Part shown: positions 8,317 through 17,877 of the stretch, in pieces | Position numbering within the stretch: the first letter of the stretch is position 1 | Layout: every line of letters starts with the position of its first letter | DNA from: Pseudomonas sp. JAI120 | Lineage (GTDB): Bacteria > Pseudomonadota > Gammaproteobacteria > Pseudomonadales > Pseudomonadaceae | Direction: 5' to 3' | Length of the DNA stretch: 64,000 nt | Assembly (NCBI RefSeq): GCF_014207255.1 | Contig: NZ_JACHCZ010000005.1 | Location: forward strand, 310,001-374,000 | The notes under the pieces: model-generated | What the model was told of the DNA's origin: nothing | Databases searched by the model: none | The model's input: only the letters and a program-made list of their open reading frames with translations | Position numbers and translations under genes: made by a program

Positions 8317-8334
8317 AACACGCACTGGCGTGTT
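8317..8334. repeat. short hairpin after the EamA gene
   Basis: AACACGC at 8317-8323 pairs with GCGTGTT at 8328-8334 around an ACTG loop, 15 nt after the exporter stop. There is no T-run, so it is at best a weak or factor-dependent terminator. Confidence 0.35.
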
Positions 8335-8428
8335 GTCCCTTCAAACGCAGCAAAAACACAATTTTCGAAAGATAAAAAGCGCTCTAATACCCTCCTGTCG
8401 ATTGGTTTTAAAGATCCTGGAGTTCGAA

Positions 8429-10237
8429 ATGCCCCATGAAGGCAACCTGTTACAAGCAGCCGTGGTGTTCCTGCTCGCGGCCGTGCTGACCGTGCCCCTG
8501 GCCAAGCGCCTGCAATTGGGCGCGGTGTTGGGCTATCTGTTTGCCGGTGTGATCATCGGTCCGTCGGTGTTGGGCCTGATCGGCAACCCGCAAAGCGTGG
8601 CGCAGTTCTCCGAATTAGGCGTGGTGTTGCTGCTGTTTATCATCGGCCTGGAGCTGTCGCCCAAGCGTTTATGGGTGATGCGCAAGGCGGTATTTGGCGT
8701 CGGCCTGGCCCAGGTACTGCTCACTGGCCTGGTCATGGGCGTGGTGGCGTTGTGGCTGTTTGGCCAGTCGTGGAACAGCGCAATCGTGCTCGGCCTTGGC
8801 CTGGCGCTGTCGTCCACCGCATTTGGCCTGCAAAGCCTGGCCGAGCGCAAGGAGCTGAACCAGCCCCACGGACGCCTGGCGTTTGCGATCCTGCTGTTCC
8901 AGGACATCGCCGCGATCCCGTTGATTGCCATGGTGCCGCTGCTGGCCGGCAGCGATCATCCGACCACCGAAGCCCAAGGCCTGCAACACGTCCTGCAGAT
9001 CCTCGGCAGTATTGCCGTGGTGATCATCGGCGGGCGCTACCTGCTGCGGCCGGTGTTTCGCATCGTCGCCAAGACCGGCCTGCGCGAAGTGTCCACCGCC
9101 ACCGCCTTGCTGGTGGTCATCGGCACCGCCTGGTTGATGGAACTGGTGGGCGTGTCCATGGCCCTCGGTGCCTTCCTCGCCGGCCTGCTGCTGGCGGACT
9201 CGGAGTACCGCCACGAACTGGAATCCCAGATCGAGCCGTTCAAGGGCCTGCTGCTGGGGCTGTTCTTTATCAGCGTGGGCATGGGCGCCAACCTCAGCCT
9301 GCTGCTCAGCTCGCCGCTGGTTGTGATCGGCCTGACCCTGCTGTTGATCGGTTTGAAGCTGCCGCTGCTGTACGCCGTGGGGCGTATGGTGGGTGATCTC
9401 AACCGCGAAAGCGCCCTGCGCCTGGGTGTGGTGCTGGCCGCGGGCGGTGAGTTCGCCTTTGTGGTGTTCAAGATCGGCCGCGACCAGGGCCTGTTCGAAC
9501 CGCACCTCTACGACGTGCTGGTGCTGACCATCACCCTGTCCATGGCCGTCACGCCGCTGTTGCTGCTGGTGTGCCCGAAGCTGTTCAAGCCCAAGGTCAA
9601 GCCGGTGGAAGTACCGGAGGAATACCGCACCATCGAAAGCGATGCGCCGCGGGTGGTGATCGCCGGCATGGGCCGTATGGGCCAGATCGTCGCGCGGATC
9701 CTGCGTGCACAGAACATCTCCTTCATCGCCCTCGACACCTCGGTGGAAACCATCGAGCTGACCCGCAGTTTCGGCGGCATGCCGGTGTTCTACGGTGACC
9801 CACAACGCCCCGAGATTCTCCACGCGGCCAAGGTCGACCAGGCGGAATTCTTCGTGATCGCCATGGACGACCCGGAGATCAACATCAAGACCGCCGAACT
9901 GGTGCGCAATCTCTACCCGCACATGAAGATCATCGCCCGCGCCCGTAACCGCCAGCACGTGCACCGCCTGGTGGACCTCGACGCGTCACCGGTTCGCGAG
10001 ACCTTCTACTCCAGCCTGGAAATGAGCCGCCGTACCCTGGTGGGCCTGGGGTTGAGCCAGGCCCAGGCCGATGCCCGCATCACCCGCTTCAAGAACCACG
10101 ACCTGCAAGTGCTCGCCGCCCAGCATGCGGTGTACGACGATGCGGCCAAGGTGATGCAAACCGCCCAGGAAGCCCGCGCCGAACTGGCGCGACTGTTTGA
10201 GATGGATCGACTTGAGGAAGAGTCCGACAAGGTGTGA
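8429..10237 (+). CDS. KefB/KefC-type K+/H+ antiporter with C-terminal RCK domain, 602 aa
   Basis: Monovalent cation:proton antiporter-2 family. Residues 1-380 form about 12 membrane segments with GYLFAGVIIGPSVLGL, FIIGLELSPKRLW and the pore-region ALGAFLAGLLLADSEYRHELE motif. Residues 410-540 form a Rossmann RCK/TrkA-N domain beginning VVIAGMGRMGQIVAR, which in E. coli binds glutathione adducts. Length is nearer E. coli KefB (601) than KefC (620). No KefF/KefG partner gene is adjacent. Start ATG 8429 with CTGGAG 6 nt upstream is preferred over the open extension to 8330. Confidence 0.9.
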   Translation: MPHEGNLLQAAVVFLLAAVLTVPLAKRLQLGAVLGYLFAGVIIGPSVLGLIGNPQSVAQFSELGVVLLLFIIGLELSPKRLWVMRKAVFGVGLAQVLLTGLVMGVVALWLFGQSWNSAIVLGLGLALSSTAFGLQSLAERKELNQPHGRLAFAILLFQDIAAIPLIAMVPLLAGSDHPTTEAQGLQHVLQILGSIAVVIIGGRYLLRPVFRIVAKTGLREVSTATALLVVIGTAWLMELVGVSMALGAFLAGLLLADSEYRHELESQIEPFKGLLLGLFFISVGMGANLSLLLSSPLVVIGLTLLLIGLKLPLLYAVGRMVGDLNRESALRLGVVLAAGGEFAFVVFKIGRDQGLFEPHLYDVLVLTITLSMAVTPLLLLVCPKLFKPKVKPVEVPEEYRTIESDAPRVVIAGMGRMGQIVARILRAQNISFIALDTSVETIELTRSFGGMPVFYGDPQRPEILHAAKVDQAEFFVIAMDDPEINIKTAELVRNLYPHMKIIARARNRQHVHRLVDLDASPVRETFYSSLEMSRRTLVGLGLSQAQADARITRFKNHDLQVLAAQHAVYDDAAKVMQTAQEARAELARLFEMDRLEEESDKV

Positions 10238-10241
10238 GGCT

Positions 10242-10299
10242 AAGGATGAACGATATTGCGAATTTTCTGACAGAATACGCCGCAATTTCGTTCATCCTT
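10242..10299. promoter_or_regulatory. 58-nt stem-loop with 19-bp arms between the Kef gene and an exported-protein gene
   Basis: The arm at 10242-10260 (AAGGATGAACGATATTGCG) is matched inverted by 10281-10299 with one mismatch in 19 bp. The 20-nt loop contains TTCTG-A-CAGAA, able to form a smaller hairpin. The right arm ends one base before the GGAG ribosome binding site of the gene at 10310. It starts 5 nt after the Kef stop and has no T-run. It could be an mRNA stabiliser, a translation control hairpin or a protein site; I do not recognise a known RNA family. Confidence 0.6.
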
Positions 10300-10309
10300 G
10301 GAGCGCTTC

Positions 10310-10864
10310 ATGGTCAATTTCACCAAGACCGCAGTCCTGTTGGCCCTCGCGCTTACCGCCGGCAGCGTGTTCGCCGCCGCCAAGCCGGCCACGCAAACCA
10401 TCTCCACTCTGGGCGGTAAGTTCAACTTCAACCTGCCCAAGGCTTACGCCGCCGACGCCCTGCCAGCCGGCAAGGCCGAGGACGGCACCGCCGATACCCA
10501 AGGCACGATGTACGCCAACCAGACCACGAAAAGCGTGGTGATCGTCGCCGAAACCGTGCGTAACGACGGTGTAACCATCAAGGACAACGACCCGCAGTTC
10601 CTCGACGGCGCCGTGGCCGGTTTCGTCAAGGACCAGAGCGCCGCCCTGCCCGACTTCAAGAAGCTGAGCGAAAAGAAACTGACCTTCAAGGGCCTGGGCC
10701 TGCGCCAGGTGGACAGCACCGCCACCCAGGGCGGTGGCAAGACCTTGAACTCCACGTTCCTCGGCGGCTCCGGCAACCACTTGCTGGTAATCCAGGCGAT
10801 CTCGCGGGCCGATGATGCGAAGGGGCATGCAGAGCTGGTGAAGCAGATTACCGGCGGCAAATAA
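10310..10864 (+). CDS. exported hypothetical protein, 184 aa
   Basis: Sec signal peptide at residues 1-20 (MVNFTKTAVLLALALTAGSVFA, cleavage near AFAAA), then a soluble periplasmic domain of about 160 residues with no cysteines or recognised motif. ATG 10310 is 6 nt after GGAG; an in-frame TTG at 10298 lies in the hairpin arm and is less likely. Sits 72 nt after the Kef gene behind a long inverted repeat. Function unknown. Confidence 0.75.
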   Translation: MVNFTKTAVLLALALTAGSVFAAAKPATQTISTLGGKFNFNLPKAYAADALPAGKAEDGTADTQGTMYANQTTKSVVIVAETVRNDGVTIKDNDPQFLDGAVAGFVKDQSAALPDFKKLSEKKLTFKGLGLRQVDSTATQGGGKTLNSTFLGGSGNHLLVIQAISRADDAKGHAELVKQITGGK

Positions 10865-10890
10865 CAAATAGTCCTGACAACACCCATCAA

Positions 10891-10982
10891 ATGTGGGAGG
10901 GGGCTTGCCCCCGATGGCGGTGGATCAGCTAATGAATCTGTTCACTGTCACTGCGCTATCGGGAGCAAGCCCCCTCCCACCT
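10891..10982. repeat. REP doublet (two inverted REP units)
   Basis: ATGTGGGAGGGGGCTTGCCC at 10891 faces its inverted copy ending CCCCCTCCCAC at 10980, with about 45 nt between. This is the standard fluorescens-group REP pair and lies in the convergent gap between the exported protein and the esterase. Confidence 0.9.
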
Positions 10983-10995
10983 TTGTTCAGCGCGC

Positions 10996-11715
10996 TCACT
11001 TCAAACTCGTTTCCAGCCACGCTTTCAAGTCCTGCACTTCCGCCTCACTGACCGTGTGGTTCATCCCCGGATAGCCATGAAACTCCGGCTTCAACCCAAG
11101 CCCCACCAACACCTCATTGGCCCGCGTCGCCGACGCATACGGCAGTGCCTGGTCCAGGGTGCCGTGGCCAATAAAGATCGCCAGTTTGTTCAAGCGTTCG
11201 TCCGGCTTGAGCTCAGCCTTGAGCACCGGCAGCACGCTGCCACTCAACGCCGCAATGCCGCGCACCAGCTGCGGGTCACGTAGAGCCACCTCATACGACA
11301 TGATCGCACCCTGGCTGAACCCCACCAGGAACACCCGGTCAGGCTGGGTGTGATACTTGGCGGTGGCTTTGCCGACAAAGTCCTTGATCAGCTTGGCGCT
11401 GCTGTGCAAATCAGCGGTCACACCATCGTAATCGCCGTCACCCGGTGTGTTGGTAAACCAGCGAAAGCCATTCGGCTGCACCGGCGTCGGCGCGCGGGCC
11501 GACAGGTAGGTCCAGGTGGGCGGCAGCGCGTCCTTGATGCCGAACAGGTCTTGCTCATTGCTACCGAACCCGTGCAGGAAAATCACCAGCGGCTCGTTGC
11601 GCGCATCGGCCTGGGTCTGTTCCAGGTACGCCAGCGGCAAATCGGTGTGCAACTCGGAATCAGCGTGGGCAACGCTGGCCATCAGGGTCAGCGCGAGGGC
11701 AAGCAGTTTGAACAT
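10996..11715 (-). CDS. secreted phospholipase/carboxylesterase-type alpha/beta hydrolase, 239 aa
   Basis: Signal peptide MFKLLALALTLMASVAHA puts it in the periplasm or outside. The hydrolase core follows: FLHGFGSNEQDLFG oxyanion region, nucleophile GFSQGA, IGHGTLDQALP with the acid, and GMNHTVSEAE with the histidine. The pattern matches the phospholipase/carboxylesterase family (YpfH/EstB-like, PF02230). GAGGT lies 8 nt before the ATG. It follows cobF by 11 nt on the same strand and is probably co-transcribed, although a functional link with cobalamin is not evident. Confidence 0.85.
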   Translation of the reverse strand: MFKLLALALTLMASVAHADSELHTDLPLAYLEQTQADARNEPLVIFLHGFGSNEQDLFGIKDALPPTWTYLSARAPTPVQPNGFRWFTNTPGDGDYDGVTADLHSSAKLIKDFVGKATAKYHTQPDRVFLVGFSQGAIMSYEVALRDPQLVRGIAALSGSVLPVLKAELKPDERLNKLAIFIGHGTLDQALPYASATRANEVLVGLGLKPEFHGYPGMNHTVSEAEVQDLKAWLETSLK

Positions 11716-11726
11716 GGGACGTTACC

Positions 11727-12482
11727 TCAGGGTTTGCGTAACAAGTAAGTGTCCATGATCCAGCCATTCTCAAGGCGCGCCGCCTTGCGCACCCGTTCGA
11801 TCTGTTCTGCCACTTCACCGACCTTGCCGCTGATCAGGATTTCATCCGGTGTGCCCAGGTAGGCACCCCAGTAAATATCCAGGTCCTGATCGGCCACCGT
11901 ACGATAGGAATCTTCCGCGTCGAGCATGACCACCAGGGTATCGGCATCGCTGGCCTGCCCCGCCGCCAATCGACGCCCGGTGGTGATCTCGATGGACTTG
12001 CCGATACGGTTCAACGCCACCTTATGCTGGGCCGCCAGGGCTTGCACGCTGGTGATGCCGGGAATCACCTCGAATTCAAAGGCGCAGCGGCCACTGGCCA
12101 GGATCGCCTGCAGGATGCGAATGGTGCTGTCGTACAGCGCCGGGTCGCCCCAGGCCAGGAAAGCGCCCACTTCACCATCGGCCATTTCCTCGTTGATCAT
12201 GCGCTCGAAGGTGGCCTGCTTGTCGCGGTTGAGGTCCTGTACGGCGGTGGTGTAGTCGATCTCACCGCGTATGCGCTCGGGGCAGTCGGCCTCGACAAAG
12301 CGGTAACCGGGTTCGGTGATATAGGTCTCGCAGATCTCGCGGCGCAGGTCGATCAGCTTGTCCTTGCTCTGGCCCTTGTCCATCAGAAAAAACACGTCGG
12401 TGCGGTTCAGCGCTTTCACGGCCTGCATCGTGATGTAGTCAGGGTTGCCGGCGCCAATGCCGATGATGAGGATGCGTTTCAT
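11727..12482 (-). CDS. cobF: precorrin-6A synthase (deacetylating) CobF, 251 aa
   Basis: Aerobic cobalamin pathway enzyme: S-adenosylmethionine-dependent C1 methylation of precorrin-5 with loss of acetate. The tetrapyrrole methylase fold shows GIGAGNPDYITMQAVKAL at the N-terminus, AFLAWGDPALYD for the SAM site and VIPGITSVQALAA. Length is the usual 250. No other cob gene is next to it except the phosphatase-like gene upstream, which belongs to the CobC-like group and starts 46 nt before it. Confidence 0.93.
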   Translation of the reverse strand: MKRILIIGIGAGNPDYITMQAVKALNRTDVFFLMDKGQSKDKLIDLRREICETYITEPGYRFVEADCPERIRGEIDYTTAVQDLNRDKQATFERMINEEMADGEVGAFLAWGDPALYDSTIRILQAILASGRCAFEFEVIPGITSVQALAAQHKVALNRIGKSIEITTGRRLAAGQASDADTLVVMLDAEDSYRTVADQDLDIYWGAYLGTPDEILISGKVGEVAEQIERVRKAARLENGWIMDTYLLRKP

Positions 12483-12527
12483 GGGTTGCTCTCATTGCGG
12501 GGCGTGGATTTTGCCATGTTCACGCAC

Positions 12528-13082
12528 TCAGGCGTGAGTTTCCAGGCGCAGGCGCCACACCGTGTTGAAGCGCAGCTCGGTAGCGGACAGGGGCTCGACG
12601 TCGATCTGGTAGAACATCGAGACCGGACACTGCATGACATACAGCATCGCCGCGCGAATAACAAAGGGATGGGTGATGGCCACTACGTGCCCGGGTTGGG
12701 CCTCCAGGGTTTTCATCCACGCTGCGACCCGCGCGCAAATTTGCTCAACCGACTCGCCACCGTGGGGCGCACTGGCGCTGTGGGTCATCCAGTCCAGCAA
12801 CGCATCGCTGTCCAACTCGCTGATGGCTCGGCCCCTCCAGTCGCCAACGTCGCCATCGCGCAAGGCGTCTTCAATCACTGCTTGACCGCCGAACAACCCT
12901 GCCGTCTGCCAGGCACGTGCCTCGGGCGCGCACACCAGACGCAGGTTTTTCTTATAGCGCCCGGCCAGAGATAGCGCTGCGGCTTGCCAATCCATCATCA
13001 CGGACTCGTTATCGGGAAAACGCCCGTACTTTTGAGCGGGTGTGGCGGCATGGCAAATGAGGGTCAAGCGGGTGGCCTGCAT
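12528..13082 (-). CDS. histidine-phosphatase-superfamily protein (CobC-like) with atypical motif, 184 aa
   Basis: Overall histidine phosphatase fold: the first catalytic region is LTLICHAATPAQ, then HGGESVEQICARV and the C-terminal AITHPFVIR with the second histidine. The signature RHG is replaced by CHA, so the phosphate-binding arginine is missing. The protein may be a divergent enzyme or catalytically weak. Because it precedes cobF, a role like alpha-ribazole phosphatase (CobC) is possible but unproven. ATG 13082 is chosen; a GTG lies one codon upstream. A 158-bp gap separates it from the divergent toxin-like gene. Confidence 0.75.
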   Translation of the reverse strand: MQATRLTLICHAATPAQKYGRFPDNESVMMDWQAAALSLAGRYKKNLRLVCAPEARAWQTAGLFGGQAVIEDALRDGDVGDWRGRAISELDSDALLDWMTHSASAPHGGESVEQICARVAAWMKTLEAQPGHVVAITHPFVIRAAMLYVMQCPVSMFYQIDVEPLSATELRFNTVWRLRLETHA

Positions 13083-13240
13083 CACTGCTCACTCTGCATC
13101 GGGATAGCGCTCTGTATACACCTGATACACATGTGCGGAACCGCCGAGTTTAAACACACCACTCCCTACAAGCCACACGGTACACGCATCAAAGCGCGAT
13201 CACGGTGTCGCCTTTTCCCTCATTATTACGAGAAAGCCTT

Positions 13241-16200
13241 ATGAAAATCGCGCCCCAGACGTTTGCCGTACAGCCGCATCCGGTCGCGCAGCAGTCCGGT
13301 CAGAACAGTGAAGCGCCAGAACATTCGAGAGCCAAACGATCACTGACTCAGACAATCACACAGCGGCCTGTGAATCCGCTACAGCCCTCCCCTACGGATG
13401 CACGTTTTCAACGCATTCAGGAACAAAGCAAACACCTTGTGCAGAAAAGCGACAGTGAAATGGCAAGCCAGTATTGCGCTGCATTGATGTTGCTGGATCG
13501 TCACAAGACGTCAGTGAGAAAAAACGCTGATCAACCTCCAACGGTCACTGACATACCAGCGTTTTCCACCTTCGGCCAGGCGTGGGCACTCTTCACGCAG
13601 GCGCTCAAACAAGAGCCATTTGCACGCTATGCCAAAGACAACAACATCGATATCTCAAGCCTGAGGTGGTTCCCTTCTGCGGATTCAATAGAGTGCAGCA
13701 TCAACGGCAAAATTCAACTCTTCTCGCGCAATACGCCCGGTTGGAAAGAAGCCTCCGCTGCTGTTGCGGCTGCGGCAAAAGAAGTGGCCGCCGGTCGACT
13801 TGAATCGTTCCAGTACACCGGCGAACACAACGCGCCCATTGACGTGGTGGGTAACTTCTATGGCGAAGATCCCGTGAACCATCGAGGCGAACTGCTCAGT
13901 TCGATCAGCGACTTACAGCACAGCGATAAATTCAAATCCCTGATGCCCTTCAACGGCCCACTTACGCCGCAAATCACGCGCGTCAGGGCGGCACAAGCCG
14001 AAGTAGAAAACGCCATCGCCACGGCAACCTATAGCCATACCAGGGGGATAGCGGACGCTAACCGCACGCCGACACCTTCGGAACGTGTCGAGGAAGCCGA
14101 CCGCGAAGTTGCTCGCCTGGTCAGCAGAATAGTGACACACAAAGCCATAAACCCCGGCACCAGCGCTAGTGGGGGCATCATCGGCACGCCTGAAGACTCA
14201 TCCTATGGACAGGCAGTGCAAGCCTATAAAGAGGCCCTCTCCGGCGACGCGTTTAAGCGCTTCATGCACGCACAAAATCTAGATCCCCGAAGCGTACATA
14301 TCAATTTGGATGGAAGTCTGTTGGCCTTGGGACCAGACTCAGACGGCAGCCTCAAATGGCTCACATTCCCCGCTGAATATGCACCGTGGGCAGCCGTTCA
14401 ACCTGACATCTTGAAAGCGGCCCGCGAGATAGGAGGTAGCGGGCCGATGGGCTTACCGAACTACAACTTCGTAGAGGATCGCTACCCGATGGCGGGCATC
14501 ATGGAGTTTTACGGAGTCCGCGAGCATTACGGCTCACCGCAGTGGCTCGAACAAAACGCGGGGCTCATTCGCGACGGTTTCCCCGCCCTGCTCAAAAACA
14601 ATCCTCCGAACGACGCCCCCTCCCTTGCGGTTCGCGAACGCCAACAGACAGCCAAGCAGCGCCTGGCGCGCCTCCAAGGCCTGCCATCTCCAAGCGTCCA
14701 GACGCCCACGCCACCGTTCAGACGCAACCTGGTCGACGCGGCTATACCCACGCCACCGCCCGTTGGGTCCGTGGACATCATCGGCCAGCGTCTGTTTGAA
14801 GGGGAACCGAACAGGCAAACAGTGGTAGCCGGATTGCTCAAAGACGCCATCAGCAAGGCATTGCCCGCACTGAATGTGGATGTCCAGCAGTTGGCCTTCG
14901 CCGTCCCCAACCCGGCAAATCCCGGTCAATTCCTGGAAACACCGCTGATGGAGTTGGCCATTAACCACGTAGAAGGCGCTGATGCTCCGGTGTTCAGCAG
15001 TGACGGCAAGTTTGTCGACACCCGCGCGGACGTACAAGCACGTACCGGCGACCCTGCGGGCACCGCGCTCGACATCGATAAAGCGGCTGTCCAACAGGCT
15101 ATCAGCCAGTTGCCAGGTAAACTGAACGAAGCACTTCAGACAGCCAGGCTCGATTATTGGGGCAGGCCACCGTTCAATGACCCCATTCCTGGTTCAGGCA
15201 CCGACACGTCAGTGAGTGTCACGCCCATTTTCGCCGGAGACCGCCGGTTGATGCTCAGTGACCTGGTACGTAACAACCTGCGCCTGGCCAGCATCAAGCA
15301 ACCGGGGCTGGATGACGAGCAACGCGAAACCCTGGACATGCTCGTGAGGTATCCCCAGGGCTCGACACGCCCCAAACTGGCGGATGATTCTGAAGTAGCC
15401 GTGCACATGCTGGCCAGCACCGAGAATAACCATTCAGGCACCCCGGAGTTTCAAACCCCCAACCTGGTTATCGAACGCAAGGTCGCAGGGCGCACGATCG
15501 TATTGGTCTGCGAACCGAGCGGCAAGGTAACCCCTTATGCCTCCCTGGCTGCCGTCAAAGATAAATGGGACCAACACCTCGAACAGGCAAGACCACACGA
15601 AACATTCAGCACCCACTTGACCAAGGTAGACGTCGATGCGTTCTATATCCAAGCGAACATCATTATCAACGGGCATGAAGCAAAAGCAGTGGCCACCGAG
15701 CCAACACTGCTCGACACGCAGCGACCGGATCGCTCTCAGCACAAGGTGTCCGATTGGATAAAAAATACCTCCGATGCCAACCGCTTCATCTTGCACGACC
15801 TCGTCCTGGAACTGGCGGGTTATATGTACCGCCACAAAGAGCAAACCTATAACAGCGGTATCCCGGACATCCGTACTTTTATCCAGAGCCAATTAAACGC
15901 ACTCTCACCGCCTCCCGTCCCCTATGACATCAATGATGTGGAAGTGGTATTCCACACGCCGTATGCCGTGCCTGTCAGCGGCTTCGGAGCCATCCAAACC
16001 ACCAGGATGCCCCTCAGCGACGCCTTCATTCAAAACCTTGCAGGACTACCGGGCGGTCGCATAGAGGTTCGTCACAAACCAACCGGGGCATTGATACCTG
16101 CCTTGGGGCAAGAGGGTGCTCTCAAAGAACTGATTCAAAAAATAGATGCCGGCAAAAACTATCCCGAGCTGCTTAAACGCGAGTTGCTCAACGACCCCGC

Positions 16201-17851
16201 CAAAAAGACAGAACGTCAATTACGCTTTGCGCAACAAGTGCCAATCGAGTTGAAGATGAAAGCCTTGGAGCTGACCAGTAAAGGCGCTGAGGGTTTTGAT
16301 AACGCCATGGGTTACCGGTACCTCCAGGCAATACTTGACCCCATGCCAGGGAAAAAGTATGCCAATGGCAACGAGATCACGATGCGTCCCTTGGCGTTCG
16401 AACGCGAGCCGGGCGCCACACCCGATGTCGTCGAAAACATGTTCCTGATCGAACCCAAGGACAGCTCGGTAGGCCCGCATATTCTCTATCGCCCCTTGAT
16501 AGCAGAAGAGCCCTTGCTACAGTTTCCTTCGCGCCAGGCGCTAATGGAGGCACTGCGTAAAACAAAGTCGCTCCAAGATGACGCAGTTGCCTGGCTACCT
16601 GATGAAGCGACCCGCTCCATTTATGATCACGGTGGTTTCAGCGAGCCCCATCTACCGAGAAACAGAGTGTTTATCGATGAATTCACGTTACCGCGCAGGC
16701 CTGCCGCCCCAACGTTGGCGACCAACGGCGATGCCATCGACAAACTTGCAGAGAAGGTGCAATCCGGGCAACTGATGGACTACCTCTACGATGCCAACGC
16801 CAACGCCCTGGCAACATTGGCCGAGCGCCAATCGGTGTCCAATTCGCAAAGCCGTTGGGCGACCTTCAAAGAAGGCGGCTTCCTGCTGCTCAACGCAATA
16901 CTGCCGGCCCTTCGCGGGCCGGCGGCCGTTGTGGGCCTGGCACTGCAGACCCAGGGCATCCTCGGCGATCTTAAAACCTTGGCCAGTGAAAAGGAGGGCA
17001 ACAAGGACGCGGCCATGGCGGATCTGTTGGCCAACCTGGCATCGTTGGTGCTTCATTCCAGTGTGCGGCGACAATCCAAACCGGCAAGCGTTGCCCCACC
17101 GAGGCAAGTGCCGCCCAAACCACCCATAACGGTCGTTGAAAACAATCATTTGCCCACCACCGAAGTAACAACCTCGACTGCAACAGATGGAACACAATAT
17201 CGCCCCATCATTGAAGCCTTCCAAAAAGACGGATTACTGATCAGAACCCTTCAGCTCAGGAATGCGCATCTGGAGTTTCATAACACCGGTGAGAACCTTG
17301 ACAGCATTCGTGCGCAGGGCGAGGCCAATAGAGGACACGGCGGGCTGCGCAAATGGAGCCTGGCTCAAGCAGACTTGTTGCCCAACTACTACAAAATGGG
17401 TGACAACGCTGGAGCCCTGCCGCGAAACATGGCCATCCTGGCGCTGCCGGAAAAACTCCAGGACAACATCACGGCCATACATGAAAAAGACGCCTTCTCT
17501 GGGAACATCCAGGCCGACACGCGATACCTGGGGCGGGAGAAGGCCCGTGAAGGCATGCAAGGCTTATTGAATGACCTGAAGAACCAACAAGGCGAGCACC
17601 CCGGCAGCGCGCTTGAAAACAGCGAAATACAGACGGTAGGCGTGCCACCCGATGCACTGGTCGGCCTGGTTTTCTATGGCTCAAACGGTCAGACCTGGGA
17701 GGCCGCCAAGCCACAGTTTCAGAAAGCCATTAACCGAGCCGGCCCTGAGTTCGATGGGAAGTCATACCCTGTCTTTACCTACAAGGTAGAGGGCGGAAAA
17801 ACCAAGCTGGAATACCTCGAAACACTGAAGGTTGATACCAAGACCGGCTAG
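13241..17851 (+). CDS. large toxin/effector-like protein of unknown function, 1536 aa
   Basis: No signal peptide; the first 100 residues are polar and disordered-looking. Two copies of a roughly 100-residue module occur at about 108-200 (FGQAWALFTQALKQEPFARYA...) and 319-425 (YGQAVQAYKEALSGDAFKRFM...). A hydrophobic segment lies near 1210-1236, then a basic proline-rich linker, then a separate C-terminal domain of about 225 residues (1310-1536). This layout resembles very large Pseudomonas toxin-like proteins whose last domain carries the activity; that is inference. Two sampled 60-nt stretches are 50% and 47% GC against 70% in a sampled neighbour, suggesting transfer. No immunity or secretion gene is adjacent. 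Confidence 0.75.
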   Translation: MKIAPQTFAVQPHPVAQQSGQNSEAPEHSRAKRSLTQTITQRPVNPLQPSPTDARFQRIQEQSKHLVQKSDSEMASQYCAALMLLDRHKTSVRKNADQPPTVTDIPAFSTFGQAWALFTQALKQEPFARYAKDNNIDISSLRWFPSADSIECSINGKIQLFSRNTPGWKEASAAVAAAAKEVAAGRLESFQYTGEHNAPIDVVGNFYGEDPVNHRGELLSSISDLQHSDKFKSLMPFNGPLTPQITRVRAAQAEVENAIATATYSHTRGIADANRTPTPSERVEEADREVARLVSRIVTHKAINPGTSASGGIIGTPEDSSYGQAVQAYKEALSGDAFKRFMHAQNLDPRSVHINLDGSLLALGPDSDGSLKWLTFPAEYAPWAAVQPDILKAAREIGGSGPMGLPNYNFVEDRYPMAGIMEFYGVREHYGSPQWLEQNAGLIRDGFPALLKNNPPNDAPSLAVRERQQTAKQRLARLQGLPSPSVQTPTPPFRRNLVDAAIPTPPPVGSVDIIGQRLFEGEPNRQTVVAGLLKDAISKALPALNVDVQQLAFAVPNPANPGQFLETPLMELAINHVEGADAPVFSSDGKFVDTRADVQARTGDPAGTALDIDKAAVQQAISQLPGKLNEALQTARLDYWGRPPFNDPIPGSGTDTSVSVTPIFAGDRRLMLSDLVRNNLRLASIKQPGLDDEQRETLDMLVRYPQGSTRPKLADDSEVAVHMLASTENNHSGTPEFQTPNLVIERKVAGRTIVLVCEPSGKVTPYASLAAVKDKWDQHLEQARPHETFSTHLTKVDVDAFYIQANIIINGHEAKAVATEPTLLDTQRPDRSQHKVSDWIKNTSDANRFILHDLVLELAGYMYRHKEQTYNSGIPDIRTFIQSQLNALSPPPVPYDINDVEVVFHTPYAVPVSGFGAIQTTRMPLSDAFIQNLAGLPGGRIEVRHKPTGALIPALGQEGALKELIQKIDAGKNYPELLKRELLNDPAKKTERQLRFAQQVPIELKMKALELTSKGAEGFDNAMGYRYLQAILDPMPGKKYANGNEITMRPLAFEREPGATPDVVENMFLIEPKDSSVGPHILYRPLIAEEPLLQFPSRQALMEALRKTKSLQDDAVAWLPDEATRSIYDHGGFSEPHLPRNRVFIDEFTLPRRPAAPTLATNGDAIDKLAEKVQSGQLMDYLYDANANALATLAERQSVSNSQSRWATFKEGGFLLLNAILPALRGPAAVVGLALQTQGILGDLKTLASEKEGNKDAAMADLLANLASLVLHSSVRRQSKPASVAPPRQVPPKPPITVVENNHLPTTEVTTSTATDGTQYRPIIEAFQKDGLLIRTLQLRNAHLEFHNTGENLDSIRAQGEANRGHGGLRKWSLAQADLLPNYYKMGDNAGALPRNMAILALPEKLQDNITAIHEKDAFSGNIQADTRYLGREKAREGMQGLLNDLKNQQGEHPGSALENSEIQTVGVPPDALVGLVFYGSNGQTWEAAKPQFQKAINRAGPEFDGKSYPVFTYKVEGGKTKLEYLETLKVDTKTG

Positions 17852-17877
17852 CAACACCCTTTGCCGGCCAACGCGCG

